Assembly (NCBI GenBank): GCA_018608735.1
Contig: JABAYZ010000099.1
Coordinates: 1-14,056, forward strand
Length of the DNA: 14,056 nucleotides
Direction of reading: 5' to 3'
Source: Flavobacteriaceae bacterium
Lineage (GTDB): Bacteria > Bacteroidota > Bacteroidia > Flavobacteriales > Flavobacteriaceae
Shown here: one piece after another, positions 6,640 to 14,056 of the stretch
Layout of the letters: each line of letters starts with the position of its first letter
Numbering within the stretch: the first letter of the stretch is position 1
Notes under the pieces: model-generated
The model's database searches: none
The model's input: only the letters and a program-made list of their open reading frames with translations
What the model was told of the DNA's origin: nothing
Position numbers and translations under genes: made by a program

Positions 6640-7845
6640 ATGAAAATCAGAATTTTATCCATTGCTTTAGCAATTTTTTCAATCCCCCATGTTCAATCTC
6701 AAGAAATCAGTGACACAACCTTTGGAAAAGGGTTGATCAACTTTGTAGCAAAAGACAGCTCATTTAGCGTCAAATTTGCGCCGCGATTCCAAGTGCGCTC
6801 TATGTCATCATGGGACCACGATGGAAACCAATACATAAGTCCAGAGCATAATTTTATTGTGCGTCGTTCACGTCTCAAGTTTGACGGTTTTGCTTACAGC
6901 ACCAAATTAAAGTATAAATTGGAGCTAGGATTATCTAATAGAGATATTTCGGGTGCAAATAAATTTAACAGAAACACACCGCGTTATATTTTGGATGCCG
7001 TGATCATGTGGGAGTTTTCAAAAAACTGGGAACTTTGGGCGGGTCAAACAAAACTACCTGGGAATGTGGAACGTGTAGTATCCTCAGCTAATCTACAGTT
7101 AATTGATCGTTCTTTATTAAATAGCCGTTTCAATATTGACCGAGATTTAGGAATACAGATTCGACATAAATCAAACTTAGGAGGCAACTTTTTAATGCGC
7201 GAAAAATTCGCCATATCTCAAGGCGAAGGTCGAAACGTGACTGAAGGAAATGAAGGTGGGCTACAATATACCAGTCGACTGGAGTTTTTACCTTTTGGAG
7301 CTTTTAAATCCAAAGGCGATTATAGCCAATCCGATCTAAAAAGAGAAGAGACCTCGAAATTAATGGTTGGGTTTACTTATAACTTTAATGAAAAAGCCGT
7401 TCGTGAGCGCGGTTTTGCAGGCGATTATATGATTAGAACCGATGACACTATTTTTGAAACTGACCAAACCACTATTTTTATTGATGCAATGTATAAGTAC
7501 AATGGCATTTCGTTTATGGGAGAGTATGCAAAACGCACGGCAGATACTATCATAGCAACAGAAGCTGATGGCGTAACTCCAACGGGTGATATTGTATTGA
7601 CAGGAAATGCGCTGAACTTACAGCTGGGATATTTGTTTAAGAATAACTTTGAAATAGCTGGACGCTTTACTTCACTTGAGTATGAATCTCTTACAAGAGC
7701 GCTGCCTTCCAAACAGTATACATTAGGGGTCAATAAATTTCTTGTGGGACATAAACTGAAAGTGCAAAGTGATGTGAGTTTTACACAATTAGATGGTGAG
7801 GAAGATAATATCACTTTCAGACTAGGATTCGATATTCATTTCTAA
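6640..7845 (+). CDS. Porin_O_P family outer-membrane porin (phosphate-selective porin type)
   Basis: A 401-residue outer-membrane beta-barrel of the family named after Pseudomonas OprO/OprP, the polyphosphate/phosphate-selective porins. It starts with a signal peptide (MKIRILSIALAIFSIPHVQSQ). The family hallmark near residues 42-95 is clear: FAPRFQVRSMSSW, then FIVRRSRLKFDGF and KYKLELGLSNRDISG. Alternating amphipathic strands fill the rest, ending GFDIHF with the C-terminal aromatic needed for barrel assembly. Substrate selectivity cannot be read from the sequence, and many Bacteroidetes members are only putative phosphate porins. The PiT permease gene follows after 71 bp without a terminator, which strongly suggests a shared phosphate-uptake role, and the two 11-bp boxes upstream fit phosphate control. 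Confidence 0.9.
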   Translation: MKIRILSIALAIFSIPHVQSQEISDTTFGKGLINFVAKDSSFSVKFAPRFQVRSMSSWDHDGNQYISPEHNFIVRRSRLKFDGFAYSTKLKYKLELGLSNRDISGANKFNRNTPRYILDAVIMWEFSKNWELWAGQTKLPGNVERVVSSANLQLIDRSLLNSRFNIDRDLGIQIRHKSNLGGNFLMREKFAISQGEGRNVTEGNEGGLQYTSRLEFLPFGAFKSKGDYSQSDLKREETSKLMVGFTYNFNEKAVRERGFAGDYMIRTDDTIFETDQTTIFIDAMYKYNGISFMGEYAKRTADTIIATEADGVTPTGDIVLTGNALNLQLGYLFKNNFEIAGRFTSLEYESLTRALPSKQYTLGVNKFLVGHKLKVQSDVSFTQLDGEEDNITFRLGFDIHF

Positions 7846-7851
7846 AAAACA

Positions 7852-7873
7852 TAACATTAGCTTAACTTTACAA
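7852..7873 (+). promoter_or_regulatory. possible 11-bp box pair before the PiT gene
   Basis: Two tandem units, TAACATTAGCT (7852) and TAACTTTACAA (7863), lie in the 71-bp gap. The core repeats well, but no TTTG -7 element follows in phase; TAACTTTA at 7863-7870 is one base off TAnnTTTG but overlaps the box itself. It may be a secondary site within a porin-PiT operon. Confidence 0.33.
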
Positions 7874-7916
7874 ACCGAAAGTCTTAAGAAATTAGCTAAA
7901 TAATACAAATTAAATT

Positions 7917-10217
7917 ATGGAGAATATTTATTTATACATGATTATCGCTTTAGCCTTTTTGGCGATTGCAGATTTAGTCGTTGGAATTAGTAATGACGCT
8001 GTTAATTTTTTAAACTCAGCGATTGGTTCCAAAGCGATTTCGTTCAGAACCATTATGATAGTCGCCAGTATTGGTGTTGCCGTTGGAGCGATTTTTTCGA
8101 GTGGAATGATGGAAGTTGCCCGAAAAGGAATTTTTAATCCGGGTGAATTCATGTTTAATGAGATCATGATTATTTTCATGGCGGTTATGATTACAGATAT
8201 CTTACTTCTCGATTTCTTTAACTCCTTAGGAATGCCAACCTCAACAACCGTATCAATTGTTTTTGAATTGTTAGGTGCTGCCGTTGCAATGGCCTTGATT
8301 AAAATTGGCGCTAGTGGTGGTGATTTTAGTGAAGTCGTTAACTATATAAATACCTCTAAAGCCTCTCAAATTATATTCGGTATACTCCTTTCGGTGATCG
8401 TTGCGTTCTCTATTGGAGCGCTTGTACAATGGGTGTCTCGTTTGCTCCTATCCTATAATTTTCAAAGAAAAGCAAATTGGGTAGGTGCTCTTTTTAGTGG
8501 TGTTGCATTAACTGCGATTACCTATTTTATCTTTATGAAAGGGCTTAAAGGGACGTCTTACGCCAAACAATCGTTCGATATTATCGGCGGTGGAACAATG
8601 AAAGATTTCTTGGAAACACAAGTTCTAACGATTGTATTGATTAGTTCGGTATTCTGGTCCTTATTGTCGTATGGCTTAATTGTGATTGCAAAAACAAATA
8701 TTTATAAACTCATTATTATTGTTGGGACGTTTGCCTTAGCACTAGCATTTGCAGGAAATGATCTTGTAAACTTTATTGGTGTACCCGTAGCAGCCTATAA
8801 TGCTTTCTTAGAATGGTCGGCATCAGGGATGATCGCATCGGAATTTCCTATGGATGTCTTGGCGTCAAAAGTTCCTACAAACAACTGGTTGTTGTTTGGC
8901 GCTGGAATGGTAATGGTTGTGACCTTGTGGTTTTCTACTAAGGCAAAAGATGTTGTAAAAACATCCTTAGACCTGTCTAATCAAGGGGATACAAAAGAAC
9001 GGTTTCAACCCAATACACTATCGCGTGGTTTTGTTCGATTTGCAATGGGCGCTTCAAAATTATCGGCTTTAGTTTTACCAACGTCTTGGCAAAATAAAAT
9101 TGAACAACAATTTGAACAACCTGTCATACAATTAACGAAAAATAAGGTACATGAATTGCCCGCTTTTGATTTGGTCAGAGCGGCTGTAAACCTTATGGTT
9201 GCTGCGGTATTAATATCCATAGCCACATCTTATAAATTACCGTTGTCTACAACCTATGTGACGTTTATGGTTGCAATGGGTACATCTTTGGCCGATAGAG
9301 CTTGGGGTGCAGAAAGTGCCGTGTATCGTGTAGCAGGAGTACTTAATGTTATTGGCGGATGGTTCTTTACAGCCTTTAGTGCATTTAGTGCAGCAGCTTT
9401 GGTTGCCTATTTACTAAACTTGAATCTTGAAGTCATGTTTCCAATCCTTCTTTTAACAGCAATCGCTTTGCTTATTAGAAGCTCAATTGTTCACAGAAAA
9501 AAGACACAAGAACTCGCGTCGGATGACCGTTTGAAAAAAACAGAAAGTAGCTCTGTTCAAGGGGTGATTTCTGAAAGTGCTGCAAATATTGCTAACGTTT
9601 TAAAGCGTGGAGAAAAAATCTATGCGAAAGCGTTTAGTGGACTTACGCAACAAGATTTAGATGCACTGAAAAAGAATAAAAAACAAATCGTTAAGCTCTC
9701 GGATGAAGTGGATGAGTTGAGAGATAATATCTTTTACTTCATTAAAAACTTGGATGAATCAAGTGTAGGGGCTAGTAATTTTTACATTCTTATCTTAGGT
9801 TACCTTCAGGACATGACACAATCATTGACCTATATTACTAAGGTAAGTCATAAGCATGTTCACAATAATCACAAAAAGCTAAAATTCAATCAGATTAAAG
9901 AATTGAGTCAAATCAATGATGCTATACAACAGTTATTTTCTGATGCTATTGTTGTATTTAAATCGCAATCTTTTGAAAAAATTGAATCTCTTATTAAACA
10001 GAAAAATGAGATTTCAGCCATTCTGAAATCTAATATTGAGACCCAAGTAAAACGCACTCGTACTGAAGAATCTAGTCCGAAAAATACAACGCTTTACTTT
10101 AGTTTATTATTGGAAACCAAAGACTTGTTAAATGCGACAACGGGTCTATTGGAAGAATACCACACCGAATATGATAGCAGTGTAAAGCCTGCTAAAGTCA
10201 GTGATGAGAGTGAATAA
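7917..10217 (+). CDS. pit: PiT-family inorganic phosphate transporter with C-terminal PhoU-like domain
   Basis: A 766-residue inner-membrane permease that imports phosphate, in this family usually as metal-phosphate with protons or as a Na+ symport. PHO4 signatures appear twice, as expected from its internal duplication: GISNDAVN (residues 23-30) with GMPTSTT (105-111), and AGNDLVNF (279-286) with LPLSTT (441-446). About ten or more hydrophobic segments span residues 1-520. Residues about 550-750 are soluble, helical and charged, resembling PhoU/DUF47, a domain that in other bacteria is a separate protein coupling phosphate transport to signalling. The fusion is long relative to the roughly 500 residues of E. 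coli PitA but is common in flavobacteria. ATG 7917 precedes the first membrane helix directly. The gene is probably transcribed with the porin. Confidence 0.94.
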   Translation: MENIYLYMIIALAFLAIADLVVGISNDAVNFLNSAIGSKAISFRTIMIVASIGVAVGAIFSSGMMEVARKGIFNPGEFMFNEIMIIFMAVMITDILLLDFFNSLGMPTSTTVSIVFELLGAAVAMALIKIGASGGDFSEVVNYINTSKASQIIFGILLSVIVAFSIGALVQWVSRLLLSYNFQRKANWVGALFSGVALTAITYFIFMKGLKGTSYAKQSFDIIGGGTMKDFLETQVLTIVLISSVFWSLLSYGLIVIAKTNIYKLIIIVGTFALALAFAGNDLVNFIGVPVAAYNAFLEWSASGMIASEFPMDVLASKVPTNNWLLFGAGMVMVVTLWFSTKAKDVVKTSLDLSNQGDTKERFQPNTLSRGFVRFAMGASKLSALVLPTSWQNKIEQQFEQPVIQLTKNKVHELPAFDLVRAAVNLMVAAVLISIATSYKLPLSTTYVTFMVAMGTSLADRAWGAESAVYRVAGVLNVIGGWFFTAFSAFSAAALVAYLLNLNLEVMFPILLLTAIALLIRSSIVHRKKTQELASDDRLKKTESSSVQGVISESAANIANVLKRGEKIYAKAFSGLTQQDLDALKKNKKQIVKLSDEVDELRDNIFYFIKNLDESSVGASNFYILILGYLQDMTQSLTYITKVSHKHVHNNHKKLKFNQIKELSQINDAIQQLFSDAIVVFKSQSFEKIESLIKQKNEISAILKSNIETQVKRTRTEESSPKNTTLYFSLLLETKDLLNATTGLLEEYHTEYDSSVKPAKVSDESE

Positions 10218-10246
10218 TTAAGCTTTTTAATACAATACTGCATAAG

Positions 10247-10280
10247 CAAAAGCCTCTTAACAAACATTAAGAGGCTTTTG
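10247..10280. terminator. bidirectional hairpin terminator after the PiT gene
   Basis: A perfect 14-bp stem, CAAAAGCCTCTTAA with TTAAGAGGCTTTTG, and a 6-nt loop. The T-run is short (four T) on either strand. It closes the porin-PiT unit. Confidence 0.8.
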
Positions 10281-10364
10281 ATTATGCTAAGATTACTAAA
10301 AAGTTGGTCCGGAACATCTAACGTTTGATTTCTTAAACTCGAGATAAAAACTAGCACCACCCAA

Positions 10365-10427
10365 GTTGAGCAGACCTAGTATAGATCTCCGTTAATTCAA
10401 CCCTTACAAAAGGGACTCCTTTAACGG
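10365..10427. other. nested inverted repeats in a non-coding gap
   Basis: Between the PiT terminator and the Kelch-type gene lies a structured stretch: CCGTTAA (10389-10395) pairs with TTAACGG (10421-10427), enclosing a second stem CCCTT (10401-10405) with AAGGG (10410-10414). A further GTTGA/TCAAC pairing is possible upstream. No coding frame or tRNA fold is recognised. It could be a small RNA, a protein-binding site or the end of a decayed mobile element. Confidence 0.3.
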
Positions 10428-10466
10428 ATAACACGATAGAAAATAGAGGTAAAATAAGTTGTAATT

Positions 10467-10496
10467 AATTGTATTTAATTGTATTTAATTGTATTT
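10467..10496 (+). repeat. three tandem 10-bp repeats
   Basis: The unit AATTGTATTT occurs three times head to tail at 10467, 10477 and 10487, with a partial match before it. The unit contains TTG, so each copy can offer a -33 element; the last TTG (10489-10491) is 19 bp before TATACTTG. Confidence 0.85.
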
Positions 10497-10518
10497 TAAA
10501 AGTTTAAATTTATACTTG
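10489..10518 (+). promoter_or_regulatory. probable promoter of the Kelch-type gene
   Basis: TTG at 10489-10491, a 19-bp spacer, and TATACTTG at 10511-10518 (one base off TAnnTTTG) match the Bacteroidetes -33/-7 layout. The predicted start near 10524 would leave a leader of about 9 nt before ATG 10533. Confidence 0.45.
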
Positions 10519-10532
10519 AAATTTTAGTTACT

Positions 10533-11604
10533 ATGTTTAAAATTGCTCTTTTACTACTTATCAACTTACAAAGTATTCCGGAGCTAATAAGAGACCAATA
10601 TATTGCATTTCAAAAAGGCGAGTATTTTTACCTTGTTGACAGTGAAAAAATATACAAAACAAAAAATGGTATTTCCCCATTTTAATTTTGACTATATGAA
10701 CATTAATAGCGAGACCTTTCTAATCTCAAAAGGAATTGGCTTGGTGTATTCTTTTGAAGATTACACATTTAAAAGTCTCGATCATTCTTTTGATCATAGA
10801 AATAAATACCAGTCCTCGCTATTTGAATTCAAAGAAGAAATTTATGCTTTTGGTGGGTATGGACTTTTTAATGATACAAATAATCTGATATATTTTGATA
10901 ACGATGTTAAAGAATGGTTTGAATTTGATTATTTTTCGGCTGAAAACCATCCAGAACCTAGACGGTATGCAATTGCTGGTATAAAAGAATCTAGCTTGTA
11001 TGTTTTTGGTGGTTTTCGTGAAAACATAGATAGTCAATTAAAAGTATCTACAAAATTTTTACATGATGTCTGGGTGTTAGATTTAAATTCGCATTCCTGG
11101 AAACAGCTTGGCAAAACGACTATCAGTGACTTACTTGAACCCGATTTAGAATTACGTTTTGTAAAGATAATCCCCTACAAAGGGAACCACTTAATCATGT
11201 CAAAACAAAATTGTTTACTCATAGATATCAAAAATAATAAAATTCAAAAGTTCGATGGTTTTAATTCTAAACTCGCATTTGGAGCATCGTCAATTTCATA
11301 TAATCCAATGTCAAATCAATTTATGGTGGTTTCCAATAACCACATAAACGGGAAGGAGAAACCCGTTTTTTTCACTGAACAAGATTTTCTGTCTAACAAT
11401 ACAAAGACCTATGATTTGTTGACAGCAACAAAACCACTTTATAAATTTATTGCTTTTGGTGGTTTCATTTCGTTGATTGTAGTCTGTATCTTTTTGAGAA
11501 AGCCCGAAAAAACTAAAGATAAAATACTTAAGAATATAGATGCTATAAGGAAAGAACTAAACGAAAACGAAAACACTATTTTAGATGAATTATTAGAAGA
11601 CTAA
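10533..11604 (+). pseudogene. Kelch-type beta-propeller membrane protein interrupted by a +1 frameshift
   Basis: The ATG at 10533 opens a signal-peptide-like start (MFKIALLLLINLQSIPE) followed by typical propeller-type text (YFYLVDSEKIYKTKNGISPF) and hits TAA at 10683. The reading continues in the next frame (NFDYMNINSETF) if one T of the four-T run at 10680-10683 is ignored. The joined product would be 356 residues, with Kelch motifs such as EIYAFGGYG and SLYVFGGF, a membrane helix near residues 305-321 and a short charged C-tail. Without the repair, translation could restart at ATG 10666 or 10696 but would lack the signal peptide. The function is unknown; such proteins bind ligands or partners outside the membrane. 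The cause may be a real mutation, a sequence error or programmed slippage. Confidence 0.6.
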
Positions 11605-11653
11605 AAATGAGGGGCTTGAAAACCCCTACATTCTAAATTTCTATGAGCCCACT

Positions 11654-11803
11654 ATGTCTTACGAATCGAAATCAAAAAAACTACGATCTAGTTTAAAAAA
11701 CATGAATGAAGTCATTTCAAAAAATATTGGTTCAAAAAAAGATGTCATTGTTAAGGAAAATAGCAAGCACAACAAACGAATTCGAATCGTGAAAATAGCA
11801 TAA
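11654..11803 (+). CDS. small basic hypothetical protein (49 aa)
   Basis: An open frame of 49 codons starting ATG TCT encodes MSYESKSKKLRSSLKNMNEV and continues with a Lys/Arg-rich tail ending KRIRIVKIA. It is strongly basic, has no membrane segment and no recognised motif. It lies 49 bp after the Kelch-type gene on the same strand. A weak hairpin, AGGGG/CCCCT at 11610-11627 without a T-run, separates the two. The mix of codons looks coding, but at this length chance cannot be excluded. Confidence 0.35.
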   Translation: MSYESKSKKLRSSLKNMNEVISKNIGSKKDVIVKENSKHNKRIRIVKIA

Positions 11804-11864
11804 AAATCAAATTAATTTTCTTCATCAAATAGTGTCACATATTAAAATCACAATTGTTTTAGTA

Positions 11865-11890
11865 TATAGGATACCTTACGGTTTCCTATA
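11865..11890. terminator. hairpin, possible weak terminator
   Basis: TATAGGA (11865-11871) and ACC (11873-11875) pair with GGT (11880-11882) and TCCTATA (11884-11890), a 10-bp stem with one T-T mismatch and a TTAC loop. The plus side is followed by an AT-rich tract containing five T, so it may terminate transcription from the small basic ORF, or it may be an operator-like palindrome. Confidence 0.35.
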
Positions 11891-11958
11891 ATTTAAATTT
11901 TTATTACACTCCATTTTTCTAATTTTAGTCTCAACCAATTTAAACTTTTTTAGAAAAT

Positions 11959-12168
11959 ATGAACTTTAAACTCAAAATTGCAGGCGTTAATTTAACAATT
12001 TCTGGTACATTACTCTTGGTCTCTCACATTATTACTAGTCTGTCTGTTTTATATAATTGGCATCCTGAAAATATTATTTTAGCTACAGAAATTTCACTAG
12101 TGTTATTTATTGTTGGATTTATAATTTTAATTACTGTTGGCAGTAATTTAATTAAAGCTTCTGAATGA
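11959..12168 (+). CDS. small integral membrane protein (69 aa)
   Basis: A 69-residue protein of unknown function with two hydrophobic segments, about residues 10-31 (VNLTISGTLLLVSHIITSLS region) and 40-63 (ILATEISLVLFIVGFIILIT), joined by a short polar turn containing NWHPEN. It begins MNFKLKIAG, with positive charges before the first helix, so both ends are predicted to be cytoplasmic. It is preceded by an A-rich stretch as is usual for starts here. It stands alone between AT-rich gaps and no family is recognised. Confidence 0.6.
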   Translation: MNFKLKIAGVNLTISGTLLLVSHIITSLSVLYNWHPENIILATEISLVLFIVGFIILITVGSNLIKASE

Positions 12169-12430
12169 TTTTAAATTCAGTGTTCCATGAATTACAAAAA
12201 ATATAATATGACAGAAATCCCTTTTGATAACGTAATTAGTACTATTTATACATTATTAACCAACTAAAGTGTCCTCTACAAAAATTTTAGGGGTTTATTG
12301 CTGAAAAGATTAGTGAAAAAATAAACTAATCAAACCCATTAAACTTCAAGGTACTGATATGAACTCTTTGTTATAAAAAATTAATAGTATTAACAAGGGG
12401 TTATAAGAACAAAAAAACATAAAGATCTAT
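12169..12430. other. AT-rich intergenic stretch, no supported gene
   Basis: The region between the small membrane protein and the nrdA terminator holds only very short frames, the longest a 26-codon one at 12187-12267 (MNYKKYNMTEIPFDNVISTI...), which has no membrane or motif features. An imperfect hairpin around 12271-12295 (CCTCTA with TAGGGG) has no clear T-run. It may be a remnant of lost genes. Confidence 0.4.
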
Positions 12431-12467
12431 AAAAAAAAAGCCTCCTAATGTACATTAGGAGGCTTTT
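12431..12467 (-). terminator. intrinsic terminator of nrdA
   Basis: A perfect 32-bp palindrome (12436-12467), AAAAGCCTCCTAATGT with its complement, with a run of nine A on the plus strand at its left edge, so the minus-strand transcript gets a long U-tract. It lies about 30 bp past the nrdA stop. It could also work on the plus strand with its TTTT end. Confidence 0.88.
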
Positions 12468-12495
12468 GGTTTTAGCCATAAAGAGATTCTTAAAA

Positions 12496-14056
12496 TTAAG
12501 ACCCACACATCAGGCAATCATCGCCTTCGGCTTCTTTTGCTTGTTCTATCAATGCTTTCATTTCTTCTGGAGACATTGGCTCTACATCGACGGCGGTTTC
12601 TTGAGAAAATTTAGCAGCAGTATTGGCGGCCTTTTCTTGTTGTTTCTCCAAGACGGCGGTTTCCACAACTGGAGTTGCTGCAACGGCCTCAATCTCTACC
12701 GTTTCTGGCTGTGGTACTTCGGCCTTTTTATTATCTAAGGTGAATTTAATCGCATCCACAGCACTCTTTGTTCTTAAGTAGTACATTCCTGTTTTTAGTC
12801 CACTTTTCCAAGCATAAAAATGCATAGACGTTAGTTTGGCCATCGTAGCACCCTCCATAAATAAATTTAAAGATTGTGATTGATCAATAAAATACCCACG
12901 CTGACGTGACATGTCAATAATATCTTTCATGCTCAGTTCCCAAACTGTTTTATATAGGTCCTTAATATTTTGAGGAATTATATCTACATGCTGAATTGAG
13001 CCGTTAGCACGCATAATGTCTTGCTTTAAGCCTTCATTCCAAAGCCCTAGTTCAACGAGGTCTTCCAAAAGGTGTTTGTTGACCACAATAAATTCTCCAG
13101 ACAATACACGACGGGTGTAGATGTTAGACGTATAGGGTTCAAAACATTCGTTGTTCCCAAGAATTTGAGAGGTACTTGCTGTGGGCATTGGCGCCACTAA
13201 AAGCGAATTACGCACGCCATTTTCTAGGACTTGCTCCCGCAGTTTACCCCAATCCCAAAGTCCGCTTAGGTCTTCATCTTTAATCCCCCATAGGTTGTGT
13301 TGGAATTTTCCTTCACTAATTGGAGAGCCTTCATAAGTTTGGTATGGCCCTTCTTCTGTCGCTTCTTCCATAGAGGCCGTAACTGCAGCATAATAAATTG
13401 TTTCAAAGATATCTTGATTCAATTGTTTGGCTTCATCACTTGTAAACGGCATTCTGAGTTTAATAAACGCATCTGCTAATCCTTGTACCCCAATCCCAAT
13501 TGGACGGTGTCTCATGTTTGAGTTTTCAGCCTCTACTACAGGATAATAATTGCGGTCAATAACCTTGTTCAGGTTACGTGTAACACGTTTGGTAATTTTA
13601 TATAACTCTTCATGATCGAATTTGCCATCTTTAATAAACATTGGCAACGCAATGGAAGCCAGGTTACAAACAGCTACTTCATCGGGTGAGGTATACTCGA
13701 TAATTTCTGTACATAAATTTGATGAACGAATGGTTCCTAAGTTTTTTTGATTGGATTTACTGTTGGCGGCATCCTTATAGAGCATATAAGGGGTTCCCGT
13801 TTCAATCTGAGATTCAGTGATTTTCTCCCAAAGTTCTCTTGCTTTTATTGTTTTTCGGCCTTTACCGAGTTCTTCATATTTTAGGTAAAGCGTTTCAAAT
13901 TCTTCACTATGAACATCTGGCAATCCAGGACATTCATTAGGACACATCAGGGTCCAAAACGAATCTTCTTGAACACGTTTCATAAATAAGTCTGGAATCC
14001 ACATGGCGTAGAATAAATCTCTTGCGCGCATTTCTTCTTTACCGTGATTTTTCTTT
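12496..14056 (-). CDS. nrdA: ribonucleoside-diphosphate reductase alpha subunit, class I (partial, 5' end outside)
   Basis: Large catalytic subunit of class I ribonucleotide reductase, making dNDPs from NDPs with a radical supplied by the beta subunit NrdB. About 519 C-terminal residues are visible and the frame stays open through the right edge (...KNHGKEEMRARDLF), so the ATG at 14031 is internal. Visible active-site residues: SNLCTE (N-x-C-x-E, equivalents of E. coli N437/C439/E441; Cys codon at 13711-13713), the downstream Cys in VAVCNLAS (C462 equivalent), the tyrosine pair in GMYYLRT (Y730/Y731) and the redox tail CLMCGS at the end. The first active-site Cys and any N-terminal ATP-cone lie outside. 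A roughly 70-residue Ala/Glu/Pro-rich linker separates the barrel from the Cys tail. The nrdB gene is expected nearby but is not in the window. Confidence 0.96.
   Translation of the reverse strand, partial: KKNHGKEEMRARDLFYAMWIPDLFMKRVQEDSFWTLMCPNECPGLPDVHSEEFETLYLKYEELGKGRKTIKARELWEKITESQIETGTPYMLYKDAANSKSNQKNLGTIRSSNLCTEIIEYTSPDEVAVCNLASIALPMFIKDGKFDHEELYKITKRVTRNLNKVIDRNYYPVVEAENSNMRHRPIGIGVQGLADAFIKLRMPFTSDEAKQLNQDIFETIYYAAVTASMEEATEEGPYQTYEGSPISEGKFQHNLWGIKDEDLSGLWDWGKLREQVLENGVRNSLLVAPMPTASTSQILGNNECFEPYTSNIYTRRVLSGEFIVVNKHLLEDLVELGLWNEGLKQDIMRANGSIQHVDIIPQNIKDLYKTVWELSMKDIIDMSRQRGYFIDQSQSLNLFMEGATMAKLTSMHFYAWKSGLKTGMYYLRTKSAVDAIKFTLDNKKAEVPQPETVEIEAVAATPVVETAVLEKQQEKAANTAAKFSQETAVDVEPMSPEEMKALIEQAKEAEGDDCLMCGS

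Noticed and set aside
10393..10407. TAAT...TTAC with 11-bp spacing near the Kelch-type gene
   Set aside because: It lacks the TAACATT core and a phased -7 element, so it is probably coincidence in AT-rich DNA.
10365..10440. Possible tRNA in the structured gap
   Set aside because: Stems exist, but there is no cloverleaf, no T-loop GGTTCGA-type motif and no acceptor stem pairing.
12187..12267. 26-codon frame after the small membrane protein
   Set aside because: Too short, with no motif, promoter or neighbour context to separate it from chance.
12448..12738. Plus-strand frame opposite the nrdA 3' end
   Set aside because: It begins within the nrdA terminator palindrome and mirrors the conserved NrdA C-terminus; its Phe/Trp/Leu-rich composition is that of an antisense shadow.

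Overview
The window looks like the chromosome of a marine-type member of Flavobacteriaceae (Bacteroidetes). The DNA is AT-rich. Genes have few Shine-Dalgarno sites, and A-rich stretches precede the ATGs instead. Upstream regions carry TAnnTTTG/TATTTG-like -7 elements, and protein families such as the CarboxypepD-reg TonB receptor, Porin_O_P and the long PiT transporter are typical of the phylum. The identification rests on protein style and promoter grammar, not on a marker gene.

Layout, left to right. (1) The first codons of a secreted protein run off the left edge (-). (2) A dGTPase gene, dgt (-). (3) Divergently, a TonB-dependent receptor followed by a small secreted beta-helix protein (+), ending at a bidirectional terminator. 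(4) A convergent small secreted MORN-like protein (-). (5) A 0.5-kb non-coding stretch with a likely small RNA (+). (6) A Porin_O_P outer-membrane porin and a PiT phosphate permease fused to a PhoU-like domain (+), closed by a perfect hairpin. (7) An accessory, partly decayed stretch (about 10.3-12.4 kb) with a frameshifted Kelch-type gene, a 49-residue basic ORF, a 69-residue membrane protein, short tandem repeats and hairpins. (8) The 3' part of nrdA (-), the large subunit of class I ribonucleotide reductase, running off the right edge.

The main theme is phosphate. Tandem 11-bp repeats with the core TAACATT (7 bp + 4 bp, the geometry of PhoB/OmpR-family sites) occur upstream of the receptor, the beta-helix gene, the MORN-like gene, the putative small RNA, the porin and the PiT gene, and perhaps dgt. 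At most of them the repeat is in helical phase with a TTTG/TATTTG -7 element, the last unit usually starting 18 bp before the TTTG. Since the porin and PiT genes are phosphate-uptake families, the simplest reading is a local phosphate-starvation island: porin and TonB receptor take substrate across the outer membrane, PiT takes phosphate across the inner membrane, the PhoU-like domain gates or reports flux, and the beta-helix and MORN-like proteins act in the envelope. No phoB/phoR gene lies in the window, so the regulator is inferred. The box set and the small RNA are the most novel items.

All site counts were made by eye; no database search or folding program was run.
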